Positions 22,498 to 34,815 of a stretch of 60,000 nt of DNA are shown piece after piece. Source of the stretch: Hydractinia symbiolongicarpus (lineage: Eukaryota > Cnidaria > Hydrozoa > Anthoathecata > Hydractiniidae); the NCBI RefSeq assembly GCF_029227915.1, contig NC_079879.1, positions 25,488,501 to 25,548,500 on the forward strand. The letters are read 5' to 3'. The notes below the pieces were generated by a model that did not search any database, had not been told where the DNA came from, and saw only the letters and a list, made by a program, of their open reading frames with translations. The position numbers were made by a program, and so were the translations under genes. Each line of letters starts with the position of its first letter. Position 1 is the stretch's first letter.

Positions 22498-24464
22498 TAT
22501 TTAAAGAAGAATTTATATAGAATTTATATCCCAAGGAGCATTGTAAGCAAAGTGAAGCTTCAGTCAAAAGTGAATTTAAACACATGATTAATGCATTTAC
22601 AAGTTTTGCTCTGTTAACGAAGTTTTATGATGATAAAGAGAAGAAAGGAGTATTGAAATTAGCTACATGCTAAAAAATGGATGTTGTTTAGCTATACGAT
22701 TATCACAACAGCTCGATGTAACTCCTTGAAGAAATTCATTAGGCTGACTTCCCAAATTACAGCTCTTCCGTAACACATAGAAATTTCGTCTGTTTGATAA
22801 AATCTGAAAGGATTGATGCACGGATTTTCTATTTCTTTGCAAAAAGTCAAAAAAAATAAAAATATATATAATATGTAAATTGAGTAAATAGTTACGTAAT
22901 TATATGTAATTATGTAATTATTTAAAAACAGGAAATAGTTAATTTTTATTGCAGTCCATTATGCCGTTCTTTTCTTATTCCTTTTGCAATGCTAAATCCT
23001 AAATTAACTAACCAGTTGTCGTCATTCGTAGCTTAGTTCTAAAACAAAATCCGTAAAAATCGAGTTCTATGGAAATTTTCTAAAATAAATCTGCGGCGTA
23101 ACTCTTTGGAACAGAAAGAAATTATTAAAGAAACTAGACGGGGCACCCGGTGTCGAAACTACGGGTCAAGTCGCAAGTAACTGTGAGACTCGGTATTAAA
23201 CAGTTGGTGGAGCGCTTAATAAGAGCCGTAAACTGTGACATACGATTAGGTGGAGTATTTTAGTACAGGTATGCAGTATGTCGGTGGTTCAGGTGTAATA
23301 TATTTTTTAATAATAACCTTACTTACAACTTTAGCGGAAAAAAAAACACAGTTTACAACGCGTTGTTACCCTGTCATAGCGAAAAAAATCAGTCAATAAA
23401 TAATATTTTATTTTGCGGAATAAGTCTATGTGGAAGTTTAAAAATTAACCATGACACCGGGCTGGGCACTTGTACACAGGTATAGATATACACCATGTCG
23501 CACATCCATAAAGGAGTAGTACCCTTTTCCGAAAAATCTTTATTCCAGTCTCGGTTTAAATGAAAACATAGAAAATAGTCTGGCGATACCCGATCTAGCT
23601 AAAACAATTACTCAGCAATTTTATTTTATAGAATAAGTTTTCATGACAGTAATAAAAGGTGCAGCTACCTAGCTAACTGCAATTAGCATAGGAATTATTG
23701 ATTAAGAATTTTATCGTAGGCCAAACTGAATATGGCTACTTTCCCTTTTTAGTCTGAGCTAGATAGTCCAGCTTAACATAAAAGTATAATAATAATATAA
23801 CAAACTGAATAGAACTTAAAAGGATAGGAATAAAAAAGGATAGCTATTGTTAGCTGGCTTTAGCAGGTTGCTGCCTCGAAAATCTATGTAATATATAAAT
23901 GTTTTTTTTAATAACTCCTTTATACAGCATAAGCGTTTGATGGCTATGATACTTACTGAGTTTCATATTTATCTATTAGACACATGCGTGCCAAAGTTTC
24001 TCCTTTGTCAGGGGCTTTGATATTGGCTATTATTTGCAACTACCCCTAAAAATCTCTTGAAATCCTTATAATCAGGAAAATGCAAATGGCCGAAACAGAA
24101 TAACTGCATTGTTGCATTGTTGCAAAATATATCATTATGAAGATTCTGTGATCCTGGGTTATCCCAAGACAAACATCGTGAGGAAGTAGCCTATCTGTAT
24201 CCATTTCCGAAAAGAAATCACAATGTTGAACGAAATGTACCCTCCTTGCGAATATTTTAATCAACGTTAACTGAATTATATAAGACATAAATTTTACACA
24301 CGGGAAAGAAACAAAGACAATTTTTTAATTTAATACTATAGTTGCATGCTTTCGCTGTCTTCAATTAAATTATATATTCTTTGTACATTCTGTGCTTCAT
24401 AAAAAACTAACTAACTAATTAACGTAGCTTTAAAAACGTAAAAGGTGATGGCTTAACAGCTGGA
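22498..24464. other. Intergenic, no gene recognised
   Basis: Sequence downstream of adaptor paralogue 2. Two GC-richer blocks (about 23130-23290 and 23445-23520) carry CACCCGGTGTCGAAAC and CAGGTAT...ATGTCG phrases related to the repeat at 18310-18560. Otherwise it is AT-rich and without coding signal. Confidence 0.5.
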
Positions 24465-24749
24465 ATGCTCACCTTAAATTTTAAGGATAATGTAAATGTT
24501 TTTGTTGCAGCAGATGAAAGATGTCACTTCATGAGGACTATAAACTCATATTTATACATAGAAAGAGAGATTCATTCTAGAAATTTAAGCTATGGTAAAG
24601 CAATTGGTGTTACCAGCATTTTTATAAAACTATCTTGTGCTGATTTACGTTGGAATGAATTGGTCCTGTCTGTCCTACTTAGAACGATATGCGCAAAGCA
24701 TCTTCAATATCGAGTAACATTTTCAGTATTTATTTTAAAGACATTGTAA
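24465..24749 (+). pseudogene. Helitron-like N-domain protein scrap
   Basis: A 94-residue frame with a segment (GVTSIFIKLSCADLRWNEL) matching the highly conserved TLSCADLRW signature of the Helitron_like_N domain, found just before the Rep/helicase part of Helitron proteins. The flanking residues do not hold the family pattern, and no Rep HUH motif or helicase follows. It is a decayed fragment of an autonomous Helitron. Related N-domain and helicase pieces occur at 50.7-52.3 kb on the other strand. Confidence 0.6.
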
Positions 24750-25288
24750 TAAATGTTTTCTTGGGGAAAATGACGTATTATGTCAGAGAATTACAGTTTT
24801 AGTTTAAAGATAGTCCTCACGTAAATTATTTTCTGTGAGTTATGGGTGTGCCAAAATTAAATAAAGAAAATATGCTAAGTATATTGATTTTGTAGATGTT
24901 ATCATCAAAGCCATAAACCTGACTTGAGGAGAATTATTATATACCAACTAATTTTAACTATATTTATTCAACGGCAGCTGATTGTAAAAATTCCAAATTT
25001 TGCTTGTTTTAAAATTGCAATCATGTATCTATTGCATGGTAATGCGTGAAGACACCAACCCTTGACATACCGTGTTTGTCAAATCACAAAACTATTGTTA
25101 CACGTGGACATGTAGTACATACCTGAGCAGCTGATGCAATAATGATTGTTTCAAAAAAATTGTATAGTAACAATTGATAGACTGCTGCTGATTGTGTAAC
25201 CATACCCAAATTTTCTCAGGTTACTTCAGCACATAACTACTTTTATTTAGCATACTTTTTGAATTGAAAGAACCTTTATATATCCATA

Positions 25289-25412
25289 TCTCTTTAATAA
25301 TAGCCGTCATCTGTCTGTGTGTCCGCGAAAGGCGCGTCCTGTTACGGAAACACGAAATGTGATATATAAAGGACAGGCGACCCCGTGGATTTTTCCACTG
25401 GTTAACAACTTA
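25289..25412 (+). mobile_element. Non-autonomous Helitron copy (family B)
   Basis: Begins after an A with TCTCTTTAATAATAGCCGTC, passes GTCTGTGTGTCCGCG, and ends with a hairpin CCGTGGATTTTTCCACTGG (25383-25401) and a decayed CTRR end (GTTAACAACTTA). The sister copies at 54115-54294 and 56624-56774 share both ends. Confidence 0.7.
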
Positions 25413-25635
25413 TTATATATTCTTCCATGGTATGCCTTGCTTAAAATGTGACAAATAGACATTGTTTACTTTTACAAAAGAATCTATTGATTTATTCAGA
25501 AATAATAAACTATTAATCTTTTATTTATTTTTACTATCTATGGCTGAATAATTAATAGGCGCAAATCTCTTTAAAATTATTTAACATATTAAATAATTGC
25601 AACTTCTCACAAATCTCAAGCCGACCCAATCTTAA

Positions 25636-26127
<492 letters not shown>

Positions 26128-26817
26128 TATACAATATTGTCTCTAAATGTTTACCTTGTTTTGCGAACTCCATTTAATGTGTGCGTTTTACTTCCCTAAA
26201 TAATTAATTTTTAAGAAAAATAAGTTTTTAAAAATAAATACTGTATTTTTTATCTTAGATTACAAAACATGTACTTCCTATACTTGAACTACCCGTGTGT
26301 TAGATATACCGTACCTCCGTTGTCTAGAGATGTTAAAACAGTAGCCTAGAACTAGAATATTTGTATTTCGCATGTACTTACTCCCGATTTCTGCCAAATT
26401 AGCGATTTATTGTTTTACATAGAGAGCAAAAATACAGCAGGATGTGCGAGAAAGTTTACGAACGATGTGCGTTTTGTTGTTCTTTAGAATAGATATTTAA
26501 ATAATTCAAACATGATCTGACTACTAAGAATCACATAAAAATAGAAATATTTTGTTACGCAAAATAATGCCTAAAATATTTTACCGTTATCAAAAATTAA
26601 CGCAAATAATTGCTTCTTTTGTCATGCTAGGGATTAGAGGTCGAAAGAGCGAGAGCGAAAAGAATTCAACTGTGGTAAAATTAACGCGATTTTGTTGGAA
26701 AATATTAATACAACTCATAAAAGGTAAAAAATTTCACCTTAAATCGACTAATTTTTTTTAAAGGTTAGTAACCGTGCGCACTCATTCACCCTGTAGTAAA
26801 AAAAAGATTACTTATCT
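26128..26817. other. AT-rich intergenic stretch
   Basis: No gene recognised. A 69-residue frame at 26552-26761 is lysine-rich and lacks family features. Confidence 0.45.
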
Positions 26818-27195
26818 ATCATAGTTAATATTTATTACTTAAGCAGAGGTCTTTTTTTACTCTTTCTGAGTCTTAAATCCCCCTTAAAAATTGAGTGTCT
26901 GCTGAGTTCCTGATTCTGCGACATTATTTTTTGAAAATACTGCAATAGGAATGAACATGGACTGAACTAAGTCTGGCTGAAAATAACAGTGGTTTAAATA
27001 AGTCAAATAGAAATTAATATAGTTTTTATTAATGTCAACTGAGTCGCGTAACAAGCACGTCACGTTAACTTTATGAAGCTATTGTAACTTTTAGAATAGT
27101 CAAGCATGGTATAGTTTCTTTACAGTACGAGTGTAGCTTAAATTTAGTACGGCTAGGACAGAAAAGAAGCTTTTCTCAACTTTAGGAAATATACA
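26818..27195. repeat. Dispersed 380-bp direct repeat, copy 2
   Basis: Second copy of the repeat at 21607-21990. It has a small insertion (TGAGTTCCTGATTCTGCG) and a shortened block after TTTTTTTACTC. It lies just upstream of the tRNA-like sequence and the Polinton. Confidence 0.8.
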
Positions 27196-27340
27196 TAGCT
27201 GAATATTTATCATAGCACATCCGTATTTCATTCTCAACAGAGAATGCTTCACCCCGATCAGATCTCTGATCATGATGGGCGAGTATAATGCGTGTAAGTC
27301 ATATTGAAAGAGAACTACTTTGTTCATCATTAACATACTG

Positions 27341-27415
27341 CCTGGCAGTGAGCGGGATTCGATCCGCGGTCCCCAGAACTGGGAGCCGCAGACGAACCCA
27401 CTACACTACGTGCCG
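27341..27415 (-). repeat. tRNA-like sequence (SINE head candidate)
   Basis: On the minus strand it has an A-box-like TAGTGTAGTGG, a central GGCTCCCAGTTCTGG arm and a B-box-like GGATCGAATCC, with GGCA/TGCC pairing at the ends. Arm pairing is imperfect, especially the T stem, so a working tRNA is unlikely. A Pol III-type, tRNA-derived SINE is the better reading. It sits 5' of the Polinton genes. Confidence 0.5.
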
Positions 27416-27720
27416 CACGTACAGGGAGTTGCTCAAATCACACTTTTGGGGTTCAGGCGTAAACCCCACCGCTTCTCTAGAGATCCCCCGACACCCCCGT
27501 AAAATCAATGAAATCATAAATTATTATAAATGATAAATTCTGCTGACATCAGCAAAAACATCTGCGCATGCGCAAAAATCTGATAAATCTGACAGAATCC
27601 GACGGCATCATGCTGAACAAGGGAAATCCCCTAATTCAAAATTTTCTGTCCATCTAAAAAATTTATTGATAAATAAAATCTGTATATAATAAAAGAGACA
27701 CGAGTTGGTTTAGAAATGCA

Positions 27721-30700
27721 ATGACAAAATTATACGACACTGTATCAGCGCCAGTAGCGTCAACTCGCGATACTCTTGCCGATCGACTGCATAGTGTGCG
27801 AGATACTGTTACTTATTATTACAATAAAGTAAAGAAGCAAATTTCAATAAAGCCAACACTACATGATGAAATCGAAGCTGAGGCACAGGAAGACTATCAT
27901 GATGCCGAAGACAACCAAGAAAACTACACTGGAGTTGAAGACATCCAACACATATTTGATGAACACGACATGAATATGTTGGAAGATGGAACTCGAGTCA
28001 AAACTTGGAGAATCAACAAGAATCTGAACCAACCGATAACAGATGCGATCATGCGAAAAATTACACCATACATAGATATGCGAGTAAATCTTGTTTACAG
28101 TTTCAGCTGCAACATTCACCAAGGTGGAGGTGGTGTATCTTTCTATCACAAAAGTAAGAGCTCCAAGTCTTTATCAAGCATCGCAGAGATTGAAGCATTC
28201 ATAGAGGAATGTGAAATGAAGCGTCTGGATCTGGAGGATGGTGAGTTTTGGAGCAAGGCATATTTACCACCAGTCTGAACCATCGAGGCCCTAGGAGCAT
28301 ATGAAGGGAAAATCGTCTTCGATCATGTACAGATCAAGATCATAAGCACGCGTGAGCCTCTGTTGAGATGCGGACCCCTTTCAGACTGGCTGGGAAAGAA
28401 GAGATGTATCTACGCTATGGATGGTAAAGAGAGAACGGACAATCTATGCTTCTGGAGATGTTTAGCGGTAATAAATAGGGCTAACGTAGAACGTGGAACG
28501 CCTAACAAAGGAATCTCTTACATTGGGCCGAGAGTACTACGAGGACTCCAAGCTAAAGCGTAAGGATGTGCGCCCTACAAAGCTGGTGGATATGGAAGGT
28601 ATTGTAAAGCACTTTAAAATCAACATCAAAATATATGAACCTAAATCAAACAAGGAGAAAGCACCATGGCGACTTATTTATGTTCAGAAGCAGCATAAGA
28701 AAGGGTTAGATGACATCACTATTAGATTGTTGGAAGGCCACTGCTTCTACATTAAAGATATCAAGGTGTTGAAAAAAAACAGGTCAGAGAAGATATTCTA
28801 TGGTGAAGGTTATAGCTATGATGCATCTAAATGGTTAGAAGACATGTCGGGGGAAACAGGAAGACATATACATCATGCTTTATGTGGTCATGGTAGTGAA
28901 CTTGTGATATGTGATGAAAAAGGGAAGGAGTGGAAAGTAGACGGTTATGATCCTATCATGAAGACCGTGTACGAGTACCACGAATGTTACTGGCACGGAT
29001 GCCCCAGTCAGCCAGAGCCTTATACATAAATATGATACGCAGACAGGGATACAACCTCATCACAGTGTGGGGATGTGAAAATCCCTCCAAGATCAACCGA
29101 CATAAAATTTATCAGGTATCCTCATTATATCGTGTTTGATTTCGAGGCGCTCTCGTCACCTCTGAATTACCACCAAACATCTGATTTGACATAACTTTCG
29201 AGACATATACTGTCGGTATTCACGATAGTTTGAATGACTACCCAACGTTCTTAGAAAATGAAGATCCTAAACTTTTATTGAAACTTTTTGTGGAAGAACT
29301 GAAAAAGAGACACGCTCTTATTGTGGCCGAAGTGGAAATAATGTACCCGAGACCTACAGATTTCGACATGCTTCCCAAAAATACCCAGGATGCGTGGAAC
29401 GAATGGATGAAGCAGGTTGCTGTGATTGGGTTCAACAGTTGAAAATATGATCAAGCGCTACTTTATTGAGCAAATTGCGAAAAACGAAAGCGAAAGGTCA
29501 AGGTTGCAAAGAAAGACAACAATTATATGTTCGTGATAATATCAAATTTGAAATTTCTGGATATCAAAAACTTTCTTGCACCAGGGATGAGCTAAAAACG
29601 ATGGTGCAAGTCTTTCGAATGTAAGCTAGAAAAGCTCGTGTTTCCATACGACTGGCTCTCTAGTTATGACAAGTTGAATCACGTTGGACTTGTCGCACAC
29701 GAGGACTTCTATAACCGATTAAAGGATAAAAATACACTATCACCCGAGGAGTACGAATCCTTCTGCACATAATTCTATAATCGAGGCTGTGTCACAATGA
29801 TGGACTGGTTAGGTGAATACAACATGGGCGACGTTGAACCCTTCATCGAAGCAGTTGATAAAACCAGACGTCAATATTACGGAGCTGATATCGACATTTT
29901 GAAAGATGCAGTTAGTATCCCGGGCATCTCGATGAGATATGTGCTGAACAAGTCGCTCCAGTTGAACCCAAAGTTCGAGCTCTATGCGCCTGGTGAACCT
30001 TGTAACCACAAGTTTAAAGAAGACTGCTACAGCAAGACCTGTAAAGGTTGCAAAGAGAAAGCCTGTACGGAATGTACGAAGAACGAGGCTTATGAGCTGC
30101 TACAAACGGGTATGTTAGGAGATCCGGCGATCGTATTTTGTAATTACCACGAGCGTGGTGTGACAGGGATCAGATCCTACATCTACACGAAGGCAAAACA
30201 GTGCAATACAATTTTGGGTTTAGATGCAAACATGTTGTAACCTAGCACACTGATATACGACTTTCCTTGTTGTAAAGAAAAATTAATCACGATTGCTGAG
30301 CCTAAGTCGCCGCAAAAAGTTGAGAAACTAACACGACGTGTGCAAGCAGGCTCCTTGTTTGGGTTTGTCCAAGTTGACATTGAAGTACCCGCGGATGAGA
30401 AATTGCATGAGAAATTCTCCGAGATGTCGCCTCTATTTGTGGTAAAGGAGATACCCGATTAAGCAATTCCGCAGCATATGCACGATTATTTAAAAGCAAC
30501 AGGACGCAAGCGTGTTCACACGTAAGCTCCTTGGGGTGATGAAAGCAGAAAAGATCCTGCGCTATACACCTCTTCTAAAATGGTACCTTGATCATGGTTT
30601 ACAAGTGACAGCTATCCACCAAATTCTCAAGTATAAGCGAGGTAAGCCATTTGATTGGTTTCCTGAGGAAATCGCGAATGCACGACGCGAAGCGGATAAA

Positions 30701-31480
30701 TATCAGATAAAAAGATTTCGGGGGACACACCAAAATTTAAGGGTAATTCATTCTACGGGAAGATGATCGAAGATCTAGCAAGACATGTAAATACAATGTT
30801 CACGAGCAACGAAAAGAAGATTGATCAAGCGATCCATATCTCGAAGACTTGGAGCCGATAGGCGATGTTTATGAGATTAGAGAGGGCAAGCGCAAGCGTA
30901 GCATTGACAGAGCCTACCAATGTGGGATTGCAGTGTACCAACTTGCAAAACTTCGCATGCTTAAATTTTAATACGATTTCTTGGATAAGTATGTAGATCG
31001 TCAAGACTTCGAGTATATCTATATGGATACCGACTCTGCTTATTTTGGCATCTCTGGAGAAGAATTGCGAGATGTTCTGCGTTCTGAGCTGCTCGAGGAG
31101 TACGAAAAAGATGTGGAAAACTGGCTGGTGACGGACGATTACTCGAAACGCACCGGATGGTTATTCAAACTAGAATTTATAGGGTTTAGGATGGTTGCAG
31201 ACACACCCAAGTGCTACTTCGTCGAAGGAAAAGAAGGCATCAAGTTTTGATGTAAAGTCAAAAAAACAAAACGAGATGATATGGCAACGATATATGAACG
31301 CGTTGAAAGAACATGTAGACACTGAAAAAAATACAGAGTTCAGAGTTTATGATCAAGGGATGGTCACATATGAGCAAAGTATGCTAGGGCTCTCAGCGTT
31401 CTACGATAAACGTCGCGTTTGAGAGGATAATGTGCATATGGTAGCTTTAGCGTTGTAATCGGTATATCTACACTACGAAG
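27721..31480 (+). pseudogene. Polinton protein-primed DNA polymerase B (broken)
   Basis: The first 185 residues form an intact N-terminal region typical of cnidarian-type Polinton polymerases; an in-frame TGA follows at 28276-28278, then a frameshift near 28.5 kb and several more further on. Visible family-B landmarks in order: YHECYWHGCP (about 28975), Exo I-like FDFEAL (about 29137), motif A with a stop codon inside it (DANML then TAA at 30238), motif B-like NSFYGK (about 30745) and motif C YMDTDS (about 31020). The C-terminal FYDKRRV is at about 31405. In the family this enzyme copies the linear element using a terminal-protein primer. Here at least five breaks make it non-functional. Confidence 0.88.
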
Positions 31481-31676
31481 CACAACTGAGTCACCCCTCA
31501 TCAGTATAAAGCGGTAAATACAAGATCAAACCTCATTTGTCTCATCTATTCAAAAATGTTTACAACATTTCTGAATAATCAAGGGTTTTCAGCGTTCTAC
31601 GATAAACGTCGCGTTTGAGAGGATAATGTGCATATGGTAGCTTTAGCGTTGTAATCGGTATATCTACACTACGAAG
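31393..31676. repeat. 88-bp direct duplication at the polymerase C-terminus
   Basis: 31393-31480 and 31589-31676 are essentially identical (starting TCAGCGTTCTACGATAAACG, ending ATCTACACTACGAAG), separated by 108 bp. The copy repeats the last codons of the polymerase. It is recent relative to the surrounding decay. Confidence 0.9.
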
Positions 31677-31864
31677 GTTTGCCCGGTGATGCGTCGTTTG
31701 CCACACGTACAATACTCAAGGTAATACTGAATGGCTATATAAAACGTGAGAATATAGTAGAAATGTGGTACCAGGCTTAGCTCCTGGCTGAAAGGTAGGG
31801 ATGCGCAGGCTAGAGCATGCCTTACCTGGAAGCGGCTGTCTAGCCCCAGTTTGTTGGTTGTATC

Positions 31865-32522
31865 ATGCTGGGAAAAATTGTGCCAAAATGTCAGTGTGCA
31901 GGAACGGCCTCTGAAAGTTCACACTTAAAAAGGTGTGTTCGTTAATGCGTGGACCAGCACGACATTCTGTATAGAGTATCAAGACCAAGCACGGTAAGCC
32001 TGCAAAGCAGGACAGCACTAAAAAAACATCTCGGAGATGGAAAACCAAAGGTTCTGAGTGGAATACTCGCAGAACATATTTGATGTTGTTGATACTCCTG
32101 CAGAAGCCTTGCAACAGCCGGAAAAAGTAGATAAACGTCAAGCTTTGAGGGATGCTCTACGCAAAGGCAAAGGACATCTTTTACCGAAGAAGTGTACTGA
32201 GGGCTTCGTAGAAAAGGCGCCAAACGGTGCAACCGAAAAGGCATATGCGGAATATGTTCAACGTGAAAGTCATGAGAAGGGAGAAAAAACTACTAAAGTA
32301 CTCTCTTCGCATGCAATTAGTTTGTACGCCAATATTGTAGGGAATGTTGTTCAAATTGATAGTGCTGAGGGTTTAAAGCGAGATATCGAGGAAGATCCAA
32401 TTATCAAGGATAGTATGGCTGATTTGGGGATCCTCATCTACTCTGCCTTTGGTAAATTTCTAGCGCCCATTCTCGTTGCTGCTCATAGAATTAACTACAC
32501 TCAGCTGTCCAAAAAAATATAA
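31865..32522 (+). pseudogene. Polinton-associated protein of unknown function
   Basis: An open part (from about 32058, 154 residues) with KRQALRDALRKGKGHLLPKK and later LGILIYSAFGKFLAPILVA. The upstream part lies in another frame (VSLQSRTALKKHLGDGKPK), with the shift near 32075, so the original protein was longer. A C-rich start (CQCAGTASESSHLKRC) is seen at about 31885. I recognise the pattern as recurring next to Polinton polymerases, but know no function. The C-terminal hydrophobic stretch could be a membrane or core helix. Confidence 0.55.
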
Positions 32523-32639
32523 GCGGAGAAGATCTTAAAAAGAAGAAGAAGAAGATGGGGAACAATATTGTAAGAAGTAGAGGGCATAAAGCGATGGAGA
32601 GCCCTAGCTGAAGCTCTCCACCGCTGCATGTGCGCTAAT

Positions 32640-32988
32640 TCTCGCCCCAGTTTTTATGACTGTATTGAGTTTTATGTTGAGTTCGTGTCGGTAGGAAGAG
32701 ATTGAAGGATACATTTGTAATTCTTACCCTATCTTTAAGAATACGTTAAAAGTAGTTGTAGGGTTACATGAAGTATATGATCAATGTGGGGTTATGCCAA
32801 GTTTTGACACATTACTCAGTTATGGCTTAGCTGTGAATCGAAAAATTATAATCACTCCGCCTGCAGGTAGCTTTCCAGTCCATGTCTGTGAGTTAGAGCT
32901 AGGTGAAAAGTGTTTGAAATGTTTATATAAGAAAAATGATTTGAATTTTATCGAGAATAGTGTGAGTTGTGTGATTGAAATTTTATAG
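32640..32988 (+). pseudogene. Hypothetical Polinton ORF
   Basis: Open from about 32691 to TAG 32986-32988 with a protein-like composition (YPIFKNTLKVVVGLHEVYD, ITPPAGSFPVHVCELE, a CLKC pair). The upstream frame (FYDCIEFYVEFVSVGR) probably belongs to it through a shift near 32695. There is no family match from memory. It lies between two other Polinton ORFs on the same strand. Confidence 0.4.
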
Positions 32989-33022
32989 AGGTACATCTTC
33001 TATATAAGTGTAATAATAATAA

Positions 33023-33367
33023 ATGAGCGACAGTACACAACAGGGTGCAGAACAGCATATAATTACAAAACCTATAAAGAATCCAGGTCGAGTAGCACAA
33101 GGTCATAATCTAGCAACACTTATGAAGAAGAAAGAATAACTGAGGCACTCTTCTTGGGACAGTTCAATACCAAGTACATCAAGTACCTTGTCAAGCCCAT
33201 GATCAAGTTCTACCGCCATTTTATGAGCGATAGCAGTAACGGTAATTATTACAGTAGTTGTTGGTGTTTAGTGCAAATTTTTGAAGCAACAAAAACAGCA
33301 GCAGCATCAGGAAAAATCATCAGAGCAGCCGCCTCCTATTGAAAAAAAGTTCAACCTCAGAAAATAG
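33023..33367 (+). pseudogene. Small Polinton membrane protein (broken)
   Basis: Starts MSDSTQQGAEQH, with a KNPGRVAQGHNLA segment typical of a small Polinton ORF, then stops at 33137. A likely transmembrane stretch and a Gln-rich tail ending PPPIEKKFNLRK with TAG at 33365-33367 are in other frames. At least two shifts are needed. The role is unknown; its position just before other small ORFs and the integrase is typical. Confidence 0.5.
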
Positions 33368-33402
33368 ATATTTTTAAAATGCCTTCTTCAACACTATAAT
33401 AA

Positions 33403-33662
33403 ATGACTTCCAATATAACACCACAAGAAAAAGAAATTATCGATATGCTCTATGAGACTTCACACTCGAGTATGCATTGGCAGGTAAGAGATTTTTATGG
33501 ATTACACGACCCTCTGCAAAAATGGACATAACCGATATGTTGAAAATGACAGGGTACTTCGCAGCAGGGCGTGCAGGTCGAGAAATGGCTGTGAAAAAGG
33601 GGTGGATTTATCTTTTGGGTGAATTTACTTTTTTGGAACAATGTTTGCTTCCAAATAAGTAA
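33403..33662 (+). pseudogene. Small Polinton ORF (one frameshift)
   Basis: Starts MTSNITPQEKEIIDMLYETS at 33403. Near 33480 the frame shifts, and a downstream frame (DITDMLKMTGYFAAGRAG) runs to the stop at 33660-33662. Length is about 85 residues. It is followed 11 bases later by the next ORF. Function is not known. Confidence 0.5.
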
Positions 33663-33673
33663 ATATAATAAAC

Positions 33674-34057
33674 ATGTCGACTATCGGCTTTCTTGTAGCC
33701 GTTTCAGCAATTAACGCATTAGCATTTAGCGGAAGTAATTACCTATTTAGGAAGCTTCCGGGTAATGGCGAAGAAGAGAGAAAGAGGCACGATAAGGCTA
33801 TAGAGGAATTTCAGGCTGCGCAATCTCAGTGGGTGCGCGATAGACAAGCAAAAATGGACTGGAATAATAAACAACGAGAGCTGAAGAGGCAAGCAGGTGA
33901 TGATTCGAAAGAAATTGAGATGAGTACGCGAGAATACTACATTGCTACAATTGATAAAGCCCCTAAGCTGTCTGATTTCTATGTCCCTTCCAAACATCAA
34001 CAGGACGGTGAACTTACCTTCATTGTACCTAGCTCTTCCGGGGTGTGCAGCGTATAA
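33674..34057 (+). CDS. Polinton ORF with N-terminal membrane helix and coiled coil
   Basis: Intact 127-residue frame. Residues 4-20 are hydrophobic (IGFLVAVSAINALAF), a possible membrane anchor. Residues 33-80 are charged and helical (EERKRHDKAIEEFQAAQSQW onward), a likely coiled coil. The C-terminus has KLSDFYVPSKHQQDGE. It sits directly upstream of the integrase, where Polintons often carry such a short protein. It is the only fully open left-arm gene besides the polymerase N-terminus. Function is unknown; a virion or membrane accessory is possible. Confidence 0.6.
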   Translation: MSTIGFLVAVSAINALAFSGSNYLFRKLPGNGEEERKRHDKAIEEFQAAQSQWVRDRQAKMDWNNKQRELKRQAGDDSKEIEMSTREYYIATIDKAPKLSDFYVPSKHQQDGELTFIVPSSSGVCSV

Positions 34058-34099
34058 ATATTTGTAATAAAAAAGCACACATTTTAACATGTAATAAAC

Positions 34100-34743
34100 A
34101 TGTCAAAGTAAAGAAGTCACTAGCAAAACATATCGTTACAGAGGAAGATGCAGAAAAGTTGAGTAGCATTTACTATCAGCCTGAACATCTTTGGGTTGGT
34201 AGAAAATCCATCAAAATACGATAACGGTTCGGAATTTAAATCGGAAGTAACAAAACTTTTGGAAGGTAAAGGGGTGAGAATTTCTAGAACCACCACAAAG
34301 CATCATCACACCTTTACAGAGTTCGTTGAGTCGTATAACAAAGTGCTTGCAGAGGTCACTGAGGACCCAATTAGTATTGTTGGGTGAAAAACCTCAACAA
34401 TAGTAAGGCTATAATGGTTGGAATGAAACCGTCAAAAGCTATCAAGTTGAAAGACGTACCACTTGTGAAAAGTGAAGAGTTCCACGTGGAAAAGCCACTA
34501 CCAGAGGATGGTCTCTACTTCTATCTACTTCAACCTGGAGAAGAGCATGGAGACTAAAAAAGACGTGCAACCGATGCTTTTTGGAGCAAAAGGACGTATA
34601 GGCTGGATCGTATTGTAGCAGACCCTAATAGTCGTGTCTTGTATTATTTGAAAGAAGGGCCCAACCGTAGTTTTGTTGCAGAAGAATTAATGCTAGTACC
34701 AGAAGATGTCGAAATACCTCCAGAGCGTATCATGAAGTGGTGA
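34100..34743 (+). pseudogene. Polinton integrase with catalytic-core deletion
   Basis: The N-terminal segment (TEEDAEKLSSIYYQPEHLW, about 34138-34195) is followed at once by DNGSEFKSEV and VESYNKVLAE, which belong to the last third of the retroviral-like integrase core. The catalytic first Asp and the sequence up to the second Asp are missing between about 34205 and 34215. The C-terminal part is present (ATDAFWSKRTYRLDRIV, YYLKEG, EELMLVP). There is also an early frameshift at the start codon region and a stop near 34385. The enzyme would have inserted element DNA; this copy cannot. The deletion is internal, so the flanks are intact in order. Confidence 0.8.
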
Positions 34744-34815
34744 AATGGTATGTTCCGCGTTGTTGTCATCTTTTAAGTCTCATGAGACTTACAAGAACCT
34801 ACCTGTATATATTCC

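Noticed and set aside
24465-24749. Host gene exon
   Set aside because: The only recognisable block is a Helitron signature; the rest is degraded and no splice context fits.
27341-27415. Functional tRNA gene
   Set aside because: A and B boxes are present, but arms pair poorly and the T stem is mismatched; a SINE head is more likely.
31770-31860. Hammerhead-type ribozyme (CTGAAAGG region with flanking inverted words)
   Set aside because: The CTGATGA...GAAA core is not complete.
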